This document shows positions 22,252-34,112 of a stretch of DNA of 64,000 nt, piece after piece. How positions within the stretch are numbered: position 1 is the stretch's first letter; each line of letters opens with the position of its first letter. The translations under genes and the position numbers were made by a program. The notes below the pieces were generated by a model. It saw only the letters and a program-made list of their open reading frames with translations, had not been told where the DNA came from and made no database searches. Source of the DNA: Flammulina velutipes (lineage: Eukaryota > Basidiomycota > Agaricomycetes > Agaricales > Physalacriaceae); the NCBI GenBank assembly GCA_011800155.1, contig CM022374.1, forward strand, positions 2,294,001 through 2,358,000. Reading direction: 5' to 3'.

Positions 22252-24144
22252 CTAAAGTGACTTCCGCAGAACATGGGGAAACACCATCTGCGACTTGATT
22301 AGCATTTTCCACAGTGCCCTCCATGAAAGCGGGTTGCCCTAAAATTGGCTATCAGATACCTATCGCTTCAATAACAACAAACACACCGTGTCGCGCTGCA
22401 TGACACAGAAGCTGCCTTCACTGTTACGATGGACAAATTTCTCCAAATGGATCCAGCCTTTGTAAACCTCCTTCCTTGCGTCGACACCTCCGATACGTAG
22501 GTGCTGCCCGTCATCAGTCGGCACACCCATTTTGCACTGGACGCCCAACACGTTCAAGCTCTGTTCGACCAGCCTCACTAGCGCTGCAGGTCCTAAGGAA
22601 GAGTAAAATCTCGTCAAGTGAGGTGTGTATCGGCGACCACTTTGTGTCTGTGACTATGAGACGTACGTGTGAGTCGGCTAGAATCTGCGGTAGACGACAA
22701 CGTACGAAGAACATGAGTGATTGAGTGAACTGAGAACTGTAGCTAGCAGATTGCATCATTTCATCACCGTCGTCATCCATCCTGTGTACAGTGTACTATT
22801 AGTCTGGGGACTGAAAGGGACTGGACCGTCTCTTACCTCTGGTCAAAGTTAGGCGATGCTAAATCGAGATCTCCGCTGTCCCGTATTCCTTGAGTAAGCC
22901 TCATCGCAAGCATCTCTGGACCAGTATTTGCCAGTTGGCTGGGACGCATGCACCACGGGTGGCATATTATGTTGGAGAGCGAGATCCGCTTCGAAGGATC
23001 GATATTGAGCATCCCAGTTATCATGGCTATCGTTACGTTCAGTTTTAATCAAACTTCAGAGGTTATAAACTCACACAAGGTGTGTCCTTGTAGTTGATTC
23101 CAAGGTGGTTCGTTAAAAATCGTACCATTGACATATGCGACAAATTCTGGGCTGTGGCGAGTCGGTTCGTCCCAGGGTGTGTCTGCAATCGAGCTTAGCA
23201 AAAGACAGGCCTCCACGGATATCAAGACCTACTTCCAACCAAGAGAGTAAACAAGATGACGCCCATACCCCAGATATCAACCGGCTCAGCGTTATACGGT
23301 GCATCGATAGCCAACTAAGTACTTGGTTATGCCTTTGAATTTTGAATTAATCGTGAATGCTGACCTCGGGCGCGATGTAAGGCAGACTACCACAGCGCTC
23401 TGTCAAGGTGCGAGTTTTCCCGGTATCCGTCAATTTGTATACCGCAGACAGCCCAAAATCGGATATCTTCAGTGTGCCCACCGAGTCCAGAAGGATGTTC
23501 TCAGGCTTGAGATCGCGATGACAAACGCCTTGCTTGTGAATGTATTCCTGTAGATCACAATTAGTAAAATTTCGTGAGGGAGGGTTGCGACATACGACTC
23601 CAGCGACAAGCTGGTTGAAATAGAGATGAGCCACATCGTCGCCTACGCCTCTGTCAGGTTCTAATATGCACGTAAGCAAATCGCACGGAACTACGAATCG
23701 TAGGACGCATACCTATCTTGTCAAAGAGATCTCCTCCTGCCGCCAGTTCCAGTAGCATGTAGATCCCAGGGTGATACGTGTGCTGGTGTTTCAGATCGAC
23801 TACGACAGCATTCAAAAACTCCAGTATATTTGTGTGTTTGAGGGCTGAATGGACACGCATTTCTTTCTCGGCCGTCTTCCGATCCTTGTCAGTGGTTGAG
23901 GGTGTTATGGATATGACTTTGCATGCTGCTATCCTGTGATCCGTTGTGTTCACGGCACGGAAAACGCTGCGAGATATGTCAGATAAACGGTTGTACTTGG
24001 TCATGACATGACTCACGTTGAAAAGCCTCCGCCCCCAATCTGTTCTACAAGACTGAAGCCTTTCAAAGAAAAGTCATGAATAAATGAATGGAAATACAAT
24101 TCGAAACTCGTACCAGAGACTTTGGGATATTTGACGACTGCCAT
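22252..24144 (-). CDS. CHK1: checkpoint kinase Chk1
   Basis: A serine/threonine kinase of the DNA-damage and replication checkpoint. Eleven exons (24144-24114, 24059-24017, 23966-23713, 23660-23596, 23547-23365, 23314-23233, 23182-23075, 23026-22837, 22781-22706, 22647-22387, 22338-22252) join to 459 residues. The kinase domain is complete: glycine loop [17 protein letters not shown] (lysine), [57 protein letters not shown] and [15 protein letters not shown]. The C-terminal half has [27 protein letters not shown] and [26 protein letters not shown], which I know as the conserved Chk1 regulatory (KA1-like) end. This separates it from other CAMK-like kinases. It is divergent from the MYND gene, with 273 bases between. 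Confidence 0.92.
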
Positions 24145-24377
24145 GGCGAGGTGACGGTGAAAGAGAAAGAAAGAAACGGCTAACAAATGAATAGTGTTGT
24201 CGCGTAATTAGCGTCACATGACCGTGTTCCTAATCAGGTATTTTCTCTTTCAACCGAAACCGCCAACTGTGAAGGGCGTCTATACTTTCTCTCACAGCAA
24301 GTCGAGCTGAAGGTTCGAAATCATTTCGAGATGGCGGATGAACTTGGCATTCGGCAAAATCCGGTCGCGTTTTGAAC

Positions 24378-24397
24378 CTGCAGGCTGCAGCCTGCAG
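24378..24397. repeat. perfect 20-bp palindrome made of CTGCAG units
   Basis: CTGCAGGCTGCAGCCTGCAG equals its own reverse complement. It ends 20 nt before the ATG of the MYND gene and sits in the shared Chk1/MYND upstream region, so it lies in the leader or core promoter. Confidence 0.85.
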
Positions 24398-24417
24398 TTG
24401 TAATCTTCCATCGATCC

Positions 24418-26687
24418 ATGACCTACAACCCTCAAGCCCACGTCCAGGCGCTGGGAAGGAACCCGAAAAAGGTGAAATATTTCTGCTTCTGCGTCCACTA
24501 AAGTCTGACGCAGGTCCGTAGTTTATCGATAATGCGCGAAAGGGTGATCTATTGGCCTTCAGAGATATTGCAAACCTATGGCAAGAGGTACGTCCTAAGC
24601 TTTCGACTCAATCGCTTCATTTCTAATAGTTATATTTGGCCCTTAGTTCCCTGAAATGCTCTCTATGGGAGTGATCGACTTGTTCTACTTTCATTTGAGC
24701 AAGGAACCTCCCACCGATACATCCCGAGCGACGTACGAGCGGACGCCGACCGCTGACCGTGCATTCATGTCTATCGTTGGACTTTCGAAACTTTCCACTA
24801 TACTGCGCGACGGGCATCCATACGAGGAACAAATGCTTGAGGGTTGGCCTAGCCTCTTCAAGTGGAGCGCCTACATGATCGCCTCCCGTGTTCAATCCCA
24901 GGACGCGACACCTCTGTCCATACGAATCACTTCCGAGGCCGTTTGTGGATGCTGGTACTCTGTTTCGCGCACAGATTCAGTCAGGCATGCCATGGTACGG
25001 ACCAAAGGAACCATTGAGATTGCGGCAAAACTTTGGACCAACGAGGACCTACATGCCGATGCCGGGGGCCCCAGCCTCGCCGTTCCAACCCCGTCTGCAT
25101 GCTTAGACGCTCTTCTCTTTGATGCCATAGACGACTATCTTGATCGCATGCTTAAGACATGTGGGGGCAATCCAGAGAACGTTGCCAAACTCGCTATGTC
25201 ACGTCTGAAGAGTGCGATCAACGCCAAACCGATGAACGACGTACGCATATCAGTATACCTCGATCTCGTCGGACACATGTCGCGTAAAGGAAGACATCCC
25301 CTTCGCCACGCCTTCCTCTCAGCCAACATCATCACCATCTGCACAAAACTTGCTGTAAACGTCGCGAAGATGTTAAACCAAGGTGCCCCGGAGGGCTTCC
25401 TAAACGTACTTTGTGGAGCCTTGGGATATCTATCCAACTGCCTCGAGTCTACCGATGGCTTCACCTGGATCATTCAGGCGCTCAATTCTGGGATGTTGAT
25501 TGCATGGGCGGATGCAAGCCCTCATTACCACAAGTTGGATCCATCAGACTTGGAGATGCTCAACCACATTGTCGAGGATATCATACCTCGTTATCTCGTG
25601 TACCGTTCTGTGATCAATGCAGTTGACGGGTAAGCATCTTTCTTTACAGGCTATGTTGTACGTGAAGCTCACGACGTCAGGTCCATGAAGAAACTTGACG
25701 ACGATAAACTACCCCACAGGGCCCGTGTCCTGAAAAGCATTGTCAAAGATGTGTACTTGAAATTCCACGAGCTGGCAATTGAGCGGGCCTTGCTTGTTAT
25801 CCATGCTCGTGCCGTCAAGGGAAAGGCGGCTACGTGCGACAACGCCAAGGTATGTCGTTATGTACTATATTCTCTTTCCCCGTTATCTTACGGTCTATGC
25901 TAGTGTCAGAAAGTGGACGCAAAGAACAATTTCCAAAAATGTTCAGGATGCGGTTCCACTCTTTACTGTTCGAAAGAATGTCAGGTCATTGCGTGGAAAG
26001 ACGGCGGTCACAAAACCATGTGTAAGTTAAAGCAGCAAGAAAGACGAGGTTAGTACACGTATGCCACAGCTCATGTTCTTACTAACATGTTCTGGTTAGA
26101 GGGCAAACTCCAATCGATCTCTAAGAGTGATGGCGGTTGGTCTATCCCATCGAGTCAGACTGACATCCGCTCATACCTTGTTAGCATTCTTCCACGACGT
26201 CGCCGTCCGAGATGCACGTCACCACCTTCCTTACCTTCAACGTCTAGCCAAGAAGGAACATCCAGATCGTGACGGATCCGAATTCATCATATGCATCGAT
26301 TACCGCTGCGTGCCTCCGAAGTACACTCTCAGTCTACTCTGCGATTATGAAAAGAACCAACCGGCATCGGACGGCGCAAGCGTGAACGCGGAAGCGCGGA
26401 ACGACGCTTTCGTCGAAAGAGCGCGAGACAATCCCGGAAAGTTTGTCATCATACAGAGCACCATGAGCAATGGCCAAACGTCGCAGCTCGTGACTTCTCT
26501 CGTTCCGGGGGGCTTTTGGCAGAGCGGATCGATGGAGGTCTTCGAAGATCCTGAAGACGACGAGGAGGGACCAATGGACGATCCCGATGATTATAGGAAT
26601 ACAGATCTTGACGCGATCCAGGTGATGCGGGCTAGGATGATGCTCAACAACATAACGTCGAGCCTGGGCATGGGACGAAGTTTTTGA
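24418..26687 (+). CDS. MYND-type zinc finger protein
   Basis: Seven exons (24418-24471, 24522-24587, 24647-25629, 25681-25849, 25904-26048, 26100-26135, 26185-26687) give 651 residues. The N-terminal 430 residues are helical and repeat-like (ALGRNPKKFIDNARKGDLLAFRDIANLWQEFPEMLS...), as in the large mushroom MYND family. The MYND finger, near residues 420-465, spans exons 4-5: ATCDNAKCQKVDAKNNFQKCSGCGSTLYCSKECQVIAWKDGGHKTMCK, with the full set of Cys/His ligands. The C-terminal domain (AFFHDVAVRDARHHLPYLQRL ... FIICIDYRCVPPKYTLSL) is of unknown function. MYND fingers bind proline-rich partners, so a protein-interaction role is likely. Exon 6 is only 36 nt. Start choice: an upstream in-frame TAG forces an extra first exon, and the phases fit. 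Confidence 0.85.
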
Positions 26688-27104
26688 ACATCCTCCCAGG
26701 ATTGTACTTACCTCGAAGATAGATCAACATCGTTTATTGTCCTCCTCCCAGTTTCATGACTCATCGACCTGCCAGTTTTTACACGGGGCATGCGGACTGT
26801 AAGCCTGGTCCTTAGTCCGACTTATTGTTTCCTCCTTCGTATTGTTCGCGTATTGTTCTTCAGATCAGTGTTGAAGAGGTAAGCCTACGATCACCTGACT
26901 ACATTTTATCCTAATATGGTGCCTTCAAGCGCCTTACCAAAAGCCGCGAGGCCTCTTGTTCCATAAAAAGCACATTCGTTTGGCCCATGACAATTAGACC
27001 GTGATGTACGTCTATATCGGGGACTTGCCTTGTCTGTGGCTTCGACTCGCCGAAGGACATATAAAAGCACAATGCTCTGATCTTTGGACCTCTGCGCTTT
27101 CTTC
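26688..27104 (+). other. intergenic region before the arrestin-like gene
   Basis: 3' flank of the MYND gene and promoter of the next plus gene. ATATAAAAG at 27059-27067 is a plausible TATA box, ending 37 nt before the ATG at 27105. Nothing else is seen. Confidence 0.45.
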
Positions 27105-28743
27105 ATGGTCGACGTGGCGTCCCCTCCTCGGTATACTAGATACTCCAGGGTAGGTCCGGTACCTACTTTTGGAGGAGACCTCCCTGCCTATTCTCACCGT
27201 AATACCCTGGCTGCTCTCCTCCAACCTCCCCGGGAGCCCACTGAACACGTCTTCCAACTGTCTGGCAGCAACGGAGCTTGGGCTACTCTCAAAGTCTACA
27301 GCAGTGCCAAGTCCGCGAAGTCTTTACCTACATTTTACGAGAAGGAAAAGGTCAACGGTTGCGTCAAACTCAATCTGGAGCGGGGGGACTCCATCTCGAG
27401 TGTTACGGTCAAGGTAGGGATTGCAGTCCACCGTCCTGCGGTTAGCGATGTCTGATCCACATTTCAGGTCACTGGTCGGCTTATTACAGGCGCTAACCAG
27501 GATGGCAATGTTACATTCCTGGACATCACTGAACCGATCTGGGGGAAGGCGTCCGCTGCAAGCAGTAGAACTTCTTCACCAGCCGACGGTTCTGGGAAGT
27601 TGTCAACTGGACGTCATCGCCTTCCATTCTCCATCGTTCTCCCGCGCACGATTAATGTTCCAGTGAAGTCGGGAGAGACACGGGAATGCTCCTTGCCGGA
27701 AACATTCTTGGAACACCATGGCGTTGCGACGATTCAGTACGACCTTATGGTAGTCATCTCCCGAGGAAAGCTAAGGGCCGATAGCCAGTAGGTTATAATC
27801 GCTTTATTACACTCATATAGCTAACAACGCCTTCAGTATCAAGACTGCCTTTGGTTACGTTCCAAGCTCACGACCGGAGGCCCCATCGATTCTACGGCAA
27901 TACTCTTACTCGCACCATCTACCTCTATCTGGTCCGGATTCAGACCCTCAAGGCTGGCATACCCTTCCGCCAATAAATGTCCGTGGGATGATGAAAACGA
28001 GTCCCGTCGATGTTAATTGTCTTGTAAGTGTTGACGCCACTTTTCTAAAACAAAAGACCTGAACTTTCTGTTCCTTCCCTTTCAGTTTTCGATTGCCAAA
28101 CCTGTAAGCATTCTATCGTGCGATCCGTCGGGTCATTGATGTTGAATGTCCTTCATTCAGTTATGCTACACTCGGGGCAGCGTCATTCCTTGTATGATGA
28201 GTTTGGAAGGAAACAATACGGCCGCCCTGGACGCTATGTCTGCTCCCGGCTCTATTGTTGTTACCTTGCAGCGACATGTAAGGTACAATACTAGAAGGAC
28301 GAAAGAGAAAGCTACCGTGGAGGAGATCGCATCTGGTATATGGTGGCCTACGGCTTCCCAGGCCAGTCAGAACTCCTCACGCTCTTGCTTCATGGAAGGC
28401 GAGATACAGCTCTCGAAAGATCTCAGATCTAGCTCTGACGTAGGGAGCTTCAGTGTTTCCGTACGTACCCTCCTTTCGCTTTCACTCGGGCATTCATTCT
28501 TATTGTTGTTGGACCGAACAGTACTTTGTTGTTCTTTCTTCCTTCGACTCGTTGGGAATAACACCATATGATCCCACGCCTCTAGCTATTGTTCCTGTCA
28601 GCATAGCTACTATGCACTGCAAAGGCCCTCGACCTCAGAACTATGCCCCTCCCGCCTACCCCACATCCACCGTGCCCGATCCCTTCGACCCGCGGCTACA
28701 ACGGTGCCCCGGCTTGAACGCCATGATGAGAGGATTTGTTTGA
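27105..28743 (+). CDS. arrestin-like domain protein
   Basis: Six exons (27105-27413, 27468-27787, 27837-28023, 28086-28103, 28161-28460, 28522-28743) give 451 residues. The first ~230 residues are beta-rich with arrestin-N features: GAWATLKVYSSAKSAKSLPTFYEKEKVNGCVKLNLERGDSISSVTVKVTGRLITGANQ, LSTGRHRLPFSIVLPRTINVPV and ATIQYDLMVVISRGKLRADS. A second beta-rich part follows (FSIAKPLCYTRGSVIPCMMSLEGNN). Fungal arrestin-like proteins act as adaptors for ubiquitin ligation of membrane proteins or in pH signalling. No PPxY motif is obvious here, so the partner is open. The fourth exon is only 18 nt (FSIAKP). Confidence 0.75.
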
Positions 28744-29096
28744 TCACGAATTTTCATGTTTTCGCTACTAGTGCTGGGCATTTGTAGTAATGTTGTTGAT
28801 GATCTACCCATACGTCGTACTAAATTATTGTTCTAATTGTACTCCCACACCACGTCGCATACTTGTAGCTTTGCATATCCCACCTTTCGCATTTAGTGTA
28901 GCCTTTATACATAACCTCATTTCCAGCGGAAATACTCATGTTGTGGCGTAGCGGCAGGCCCACCGGTCCGGCAATTAATTAATCAATATTATCATATAAT
29001 TATCAAGAACGCGTTCTTTTCCACGTGATGACGACGCGCTTAAATTTTGGATTGTTATTTCTGGCAGTCTACCCCAGCATCCATCTTTCACTTTCC
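28744..29096 (+). other. intergenic region before the C2H2 gene
   Basis: 3' flank of the arrestin-like gene. A strongly AT-rich patch (about 28973-29005, with TTAATTAAT and ATATTATCATATAATTAT) lies about 100 bases before the next start. Confidence 0.4.
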
Positions 29097-30104
29097 ATGT
29101 CAGCATCTATACACGTCTGTCCAACCTGTGGCTCGGGATTCCACCGTCCCAGTGCTCTCAAAGTGCACTTGAATACGCATACCGGAGCAAAACGTGCGTC
29201 TCGTTGACATCTTTGCAAGACCTTTTCTCATCTTTTTCCAGCATTCCTGTGCCCTTGGAAAGGATGCGAAAAGACGTACAGTGTAAATAGCAATATGCGA
29301 AGACATCTACGTACCCACACCGATCAAGAGTTTCCCCCCGACGACCAAGAAAAACAACCTACCGTTACGCGTCCTGCGCCCGTACCACGCGACGATCCCC
29401 CTCCGCCTACCTACAATAATTACTACACTGCACCTGCACCTCAATACCTGCCTGCCCCCTACGCTGTTCCAGTCTATCCTCCCCCTGCTCCATATTACCA
29501 TCCCCAGAGCTACCCACAGGAATACGCTGTTCCTCGTACATTTTCGCGTACCTCATCCGCGACTTCATCGAGCAGCAGTACGAGTAGCGATACCATCGAA
29601 GCACAGCAGCGCCCTGCCTCGAGGGAAGGTCCGGATTACTCCAACCCATCGCTGAAACGAAGACGCGAGGAATATTCGCAGAACTACTATCCTTCGCAGA
29701 GCTACGACTCCTCTTACGATGCGTACGCGTGGAGCTACTCAATGCCCATTCCACGGGCGGAAGTAGCTCACCACTCACAATCTCCTGCGCCCGTCGCATA
29801 CTACTCGTCGTATAGCGTACCAGAAGACGGTTATTCCGCCCAGAACCATCACTCCAGAAGCCTCGAAACTCTGAGCCTTCCATACGAACCCCCTTCCCCG
29901 TTCTCGACCACCGCTCCAGGAGTTCGTACGGTTTACAGTGTCCGGAGCACACCTCCAGACCCCAAAGGTGTTTACAACGGTGCAATAACGTCCCTTCTTT
30001 CACGGGAGGATTCGGATGAGGAGGTTGACGAGGACTATGAATATGAGAAACGCGTCCTGCGGATGGCAGGAGAACTCAGAGGGCAAAAAAGACAGAGAGT
30101 ATGA
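29097..30104 (+). CDS. C2H2 zinc finger protein, two fingers
   Basis: Two exons (29097-29193, 29242-30104) give 319 residues. I start at MSASIHVCPTCG (29097); an in-frame ATG at 29025 would add 24 hydrophobic residues. Two adjacent fingers lie at residues ~7-62: CPTCGSGFHRPSALKVHLNTH, with a TGAKPF linker, then CPWKGCEKTYSVNSNMRRHLRTH. The intron splits the linker. The remainder is Pro/Tyr/Ser-rich, with polyserine near residue 150, a basic KRRREEY patch and an acidic end (EDSDEEVDEDYEYEKRVLRMAGELRGQKRQRV). It is probably a nuclear DNA-binding regulator; the target is unknown. Confidence 0.82.
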
Positions 30105-30297
30105 TTCGTAATCGAACTTTCCTACGCTGACTTTTTGTGTGCAATTATTTTTTGAAGATTTTCCAGATATAAAAGATGTTATCCGTACTCAATCCCATAT
30201 TATCGTCTTGACCGTCTCGTTGTTGCCATTGGGAGTCCGATCATCCAAGTTGAAGCTGGCAAACTGCGGCATCTACCGAACTCGTCTACTCTTAACC

Positions 30298-32589
30298 ATG
30301 GGCTATGATCCCAATTTTCCACCCGACCTCCTTATCAAACCTCTAGCACAAGGTGCTGACTGGGGTCAAGTCTTTTCACCTGCATCTCAAGCGGCGGCGA
30401 TTGAAAAATATGGCATCGCGGGCAGAGTATGGTACGTACACGGGTAGTCCTTCTTGATTTCCGCCGCAACGATATCCACCACAGGGAGGCTGCTCACACG
30501 CTCCTCGCGTACATCGACCCCGCCCCTGGCTGGGACTTTGAACCCCCATTCCACACCCACAGAAGATATTCCAAGATACGCGCGATCGAACTAGGATCTG
30601 GAACCGGGATCGTTGGATCTCAGATTGCCAAATTCCTCCGACTCCGAGATGAAGATGCTCTAGTTGTAGTGACAGATCTACCAGAGGTAGGTGTAGATCA
30701 TCTATCTTGATTTGAGATTTGTCACATTCGGAGGTATGCCCATTGCTGGAGCAAAACCTGAAGGAGGATTATGACGTTGTGCGTGTACGGCCTTTGTCGT
30801 GGGGAAACGAGGGAGACGCACAACGGATCCAAGCTGAGCTAGAAAGCCCACTGAGCGATATCATATGCAGCGATTTGGTAGGCTCATAACCTTTCACGTG
30901 TACCTAGTACTTAAGTCTCCCTTCTCCAGGTGTATTTTCCCGAATTATTCGCACCTCTCCTGCGCACTCTCACTATGGACCCCAAGGCAACTGAAAGTCA
31001 CTTGCAGACCGAGTGAACGTCACGGTTCAGTCTGTTACCTATTTCTGACAGACTGAATGTGAAAACCCACTGACAGAACTAAATTCACTGTGTTTTTTCA
31101 ATCTTCATTTACCTTCCCAAAACCCACTGAACTTCAGGTGCAAACTCATTCAGTGGGTTTCTTTCACTTGGTTTTCCCGTGAAAATATCGCGCGATTTCA
31201 CAAGTCCCTCTGCCGACGGCACAGCAGTCAGGTGATACATATGTTCGTTTTGGCGGAGATCAACGTCGGCATTGCTTGCTCTCAACCACCATGAACGATG
31301 TACGTCGCATCAGCATAGGCTGCATCTGTTTTCAACATGGCCATTGCCAAATCTCTTGGGCGCTCTGGGATCTGTTTACATAGTGGGGCATCCTCATATG
31401 CTGACAAGGTGTGTGGTGCATAACATCTAGTGTTCGGGCGGCTTATCTTCTTTGAAGGTCTAACTCTTCGACGCGGCTGGCAGCTTCATCCATAAAGGTA
31501 ACTCTGAGCTTCCACGACATGTTTGACGATGCTAACTTCCAATTGTCGATGCAGGCCTCGCCGGAAGCTTCGGTGGACCATTGGTGAACCCAAAGTTGCT
31601 CACCCGTTGATGTATGTCTATCTCTATGCCCCTCTTTATTATGTCTTACTAACACCATGTGTCAGTGATTCCTGTTCACCGGCAGCCTACATGCTCTGGA
31701 TTGAGGCCCAACGACGCGCTCTGGTGAGTACCAGTATTCCCAATGCGTCGAACGCATCTGACGATCCTCAACAGCTATGCAATTCCACAAGAATTCAACT
31801 TTCAAGTTTACCATCACGCTGACCCGCCATCCCGAGTCCCGACAAGAGTTGGATGTGACGCAGTGTGACGCGATGCGCAAGATCATGGGAGGGTTCACTG
31901 GCGGGCGGCAATAGCAGTCCTGTAGCGCAGATATGAATTACATTGTTTTCTTCCGATTAAGGAGTGATCACCGCCTGAATGATACGCACTTGTTATCAGG
32001 TGAAATCTAAGAGAAAATCGTGCTATATTCAAGGATAAACCAAGTGAAATGAGGTTGGAAGGACTGATTGGGTACATAGTGAATACCCGACCGTGAAATC
32101 TGGTATTCAGTAGGTATTCAGTAGACCATAGACCAATTGCATATCACTTGGTCAACAAGTTAATACCAGTCTGTCACCAAATCTTTTTCACCCGGTATCC
32201 AGCCTGCATTAGCCAGTGAGTTTCACTTGGCCTGCGACCCACGGTGTCTGCTCCATCTCACGAACACATACTCTCCGCGCATAACGATTTCTTACAAAAT
32301 TCGAAGCTTGCCCAAGGAAATTCCCTTCTGGGCCACCTTTGGTCTCTACTTTGCCTTCGAGCCTGTCCTATGTCGCTCACCGAGCGATCCATTGGTATGG
32401 GAACGATTCGGCGGGTCTTTTGAAGATACTACCTTTGTGTTTATGGCGCATCGTAGGCCAGAGTCGCGTCAGTGGACGGTACCCATCCGAGATCAGGATC
32501 TGTTGGATGGGATTGGGGCGCGGGGGTCAGATGTCAGAAAAGGGGACGAAACTTTCGAGCTGTTACTGTTAATGACTATGTCAGACTAA
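30298..32589 (+). CDS. METTL21-like protein methyltransferase, interrupted by an insertion
   Basis: A class I SAM-dependent methyltransferase of the lysine-methyltransferase 21 type. The left part has exons 30298-30431, 30485-30686, 30734-30877 and 30930 to about 30971: an N-terminal region, motif I AIELGSGTGIVGSQIAK, VVVTDLPEVCPLLEQNL and SDIICSDLVYFPELFAPLLRTL. The right part resumes near 32248 in one open frame (LLHLTNTYSPRITISYKIRSLPKEIPFWATF ... FVFMAHRRPES ... DETFELLLLM) and stops at 32587-32589. In relatives I know, RTL runs straight into LLHLTN. Here about 1.28 kb intervenes, bounded by inverted repeats. The right part has no stop or frameshift, so the insertion is recent or spliced out. 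A GT at 31013 and an AG at 32216 would join in frame with about 22 extra residues. Confidence 0.7.
30981..32236. mobile_element. ~1.25-kb insertion with imperfect terminal inverted repeats
   Basis: The left end (30981-31005) and right end (32212-32236, reverse complement) match at 19 of 25 positions, with core GGC.AA.TGAAA.TCACT.G. The inside repeats related pieces, for example a hairpin of CCCACTGAA and TTCAGTGGG near 31121-31160 and further TTCACTGG/CAAGTGAAA-like words. No transposase is recognised. Short coding-like stretches (plus, near 31552-31600 and 31780-31905, FHKNSTFKFTITLTRHPESRQEL) suggest captured or decayed gene pieces. I could not define a target-site duplication. It behaves like a non-autonomous TIR element. 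Confidence 0.5.
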
Positions 32590-32672
32590 GGTGGCAGGTA
32601 CCTACAGTGGCGTAGATCCTGGCTTAAGCAGTAGAAGTTGATACTATTACAATATTGCGTCAAGTGTGTAAT

Positions 32673-33913
32673 CTATACGATATCGTCTATGGTAGATGTT
32701 ATCCGGCTATATAATAGCATCAGCACAAACGCGTATTTCTCGAACTGATCTTTGGACATGAACAACAGAGCCTGCGAGAGGACTGCTTTTATTATCTGCG
32801 CCTGCATGCCCTGGTACCAGCCCACAAATCCTTCGCGTTTCCACACACGCAATAATATATCGAGTGCACCCGGATGCTGATATTGCTTGTGATGATAGTG
32901 ATGGGAAGTGGGCAGTTCATGGTGCTTGATGGTGGCGTCTTCCACATCTGCGCTACGCGCCTGTATCCGGACTTTGGCCATGATATATGGATATGTGACC
33001 TGACAATTCAATGAACATGCTGATCACCAGTCAACCAAGAACAGACGTACCACGGTAGCCAGCGTTTTACTCAGAGCCCCGACGACGAAAGATAGGCCTG
33101 GCGACAGCTTTTCGGTCCCCTTCGCCAGTGTTACAATGTTTTTGATGCGCTCGAACATCCCGTAGGTGATAGCAGGATTGATGGTCAGAATTAAACCTGG
33201 TTTTATCCCAAGCCAGAGACCAGTTATGCCTTCTTCTTCTACGATCTCCTTTGCGACACCCAAGAAGGAGTCGTCCACAGGCTCAGTTGGCGGTGACTCC
33301 TCGTCCTTTACAGTCTTTCCGACCTGCTGTCGGGTGGCGATGACTGAAACAGGAATGGTGAATATCTGGGCGAGGGCACCAGCGACAGCACCGAGGACAA
33401 GCTCCATGACTGTCCCGATTTGGGGAGCCTTCGAGCCCTTGGGGAGTTTGCGAAGGAGGCGCTTTATGTATGATGTTCGAACCACAGAGTAGAAGAAGAA
33501 ATATGCGTATTCTATGGGCTGTGATTGGTCAACGTGCAACGGGGCAAAGAGTAGGACGCACGCATAGAGAATGTATTCATCATTGTAGCCCCAAATCCGC
33601 GGTACAGACCCAGGATACCCTCTTTCTTGAATATGTGCAGGATAACACCGATCATGGACTGCTCATCCTGGCTCCTTCCTTTGGGCAATGCCTGGATACG
33701 CGTTTTTGCTCTGTGGACACTATGAGTGGACAGAACGGGCTCGGAAGAGTTCGACATACACATCCAACGGGTACACAACACTGGGGGAGAATTAGCAATT
33801 AGCCTTGACCACGATTAGACAAGAACGTACGCTGTACTGAAGCATCCGCCCAGAGCACCAGCCAAGGCAGCGCCAAAAGGCGTCAATTTCACCGGCTTTG
33901 ATTGGGTAGACAT
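32673..33913 (-). CDS. peroxisomal-type adenine nucleotide carrier (PMP47/ANT1-like)
   Basis: A member of the mitochondrial carrier family. Five exons (33913-33831, 33780-33760, 33710-33562, 33511-33051, 32999-32673) give 346 residues. The three repeats show PLDVAKTRIQ (after GALAGALGGCFSTAVVY), IPVSVIATRQQVG (after LVLGAVAGALAQIF) and YPYIMAKVRIQ (after FVVGALSKTLATVV). Each has the Px[D/S]xx[K/R]x[K/R]-like signature, together with EGILGLYRGF, EGITGLWLGI and EGFVGWYQGM. The second-repeat signature is degenerate, and the third motif PYIMAKVRIQ fits peroxisomal ATP carriers of the PMP47/ANT1 group better than mitochondrial ones. It would import ATP for fatty-acid activation. A His-rich loop lies before the last repeat end. 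Exon 2 is 21 nt. It is convergent with the methyltransferase gene. Confidence 0.8.
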
Positions 33914-34112
33914 CGCACAGAGAACCCGACGACGAGATGATCGTTTTAAAGAGTAGAAAGCCGACCCCGGGAACGCAGGAAACCGTAGTGGGACACAGAG
34001 TAGCCATAAGCGTTATCACATGCCAGCAGCGGTCAACAACCGCAAGCGGACAGGGTTGCGTACATAGATAAATACAGTACATATACATTTTGCGTACATT
34101 GGTAGAAGAAAA

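Noticed and set aside
30298..30971. Treating the methyltransferase as a plain pseudogene
   Set aside because: The part after the insertion is fully open and ends with a normal stop; a spliced, working gene is at least as likely.
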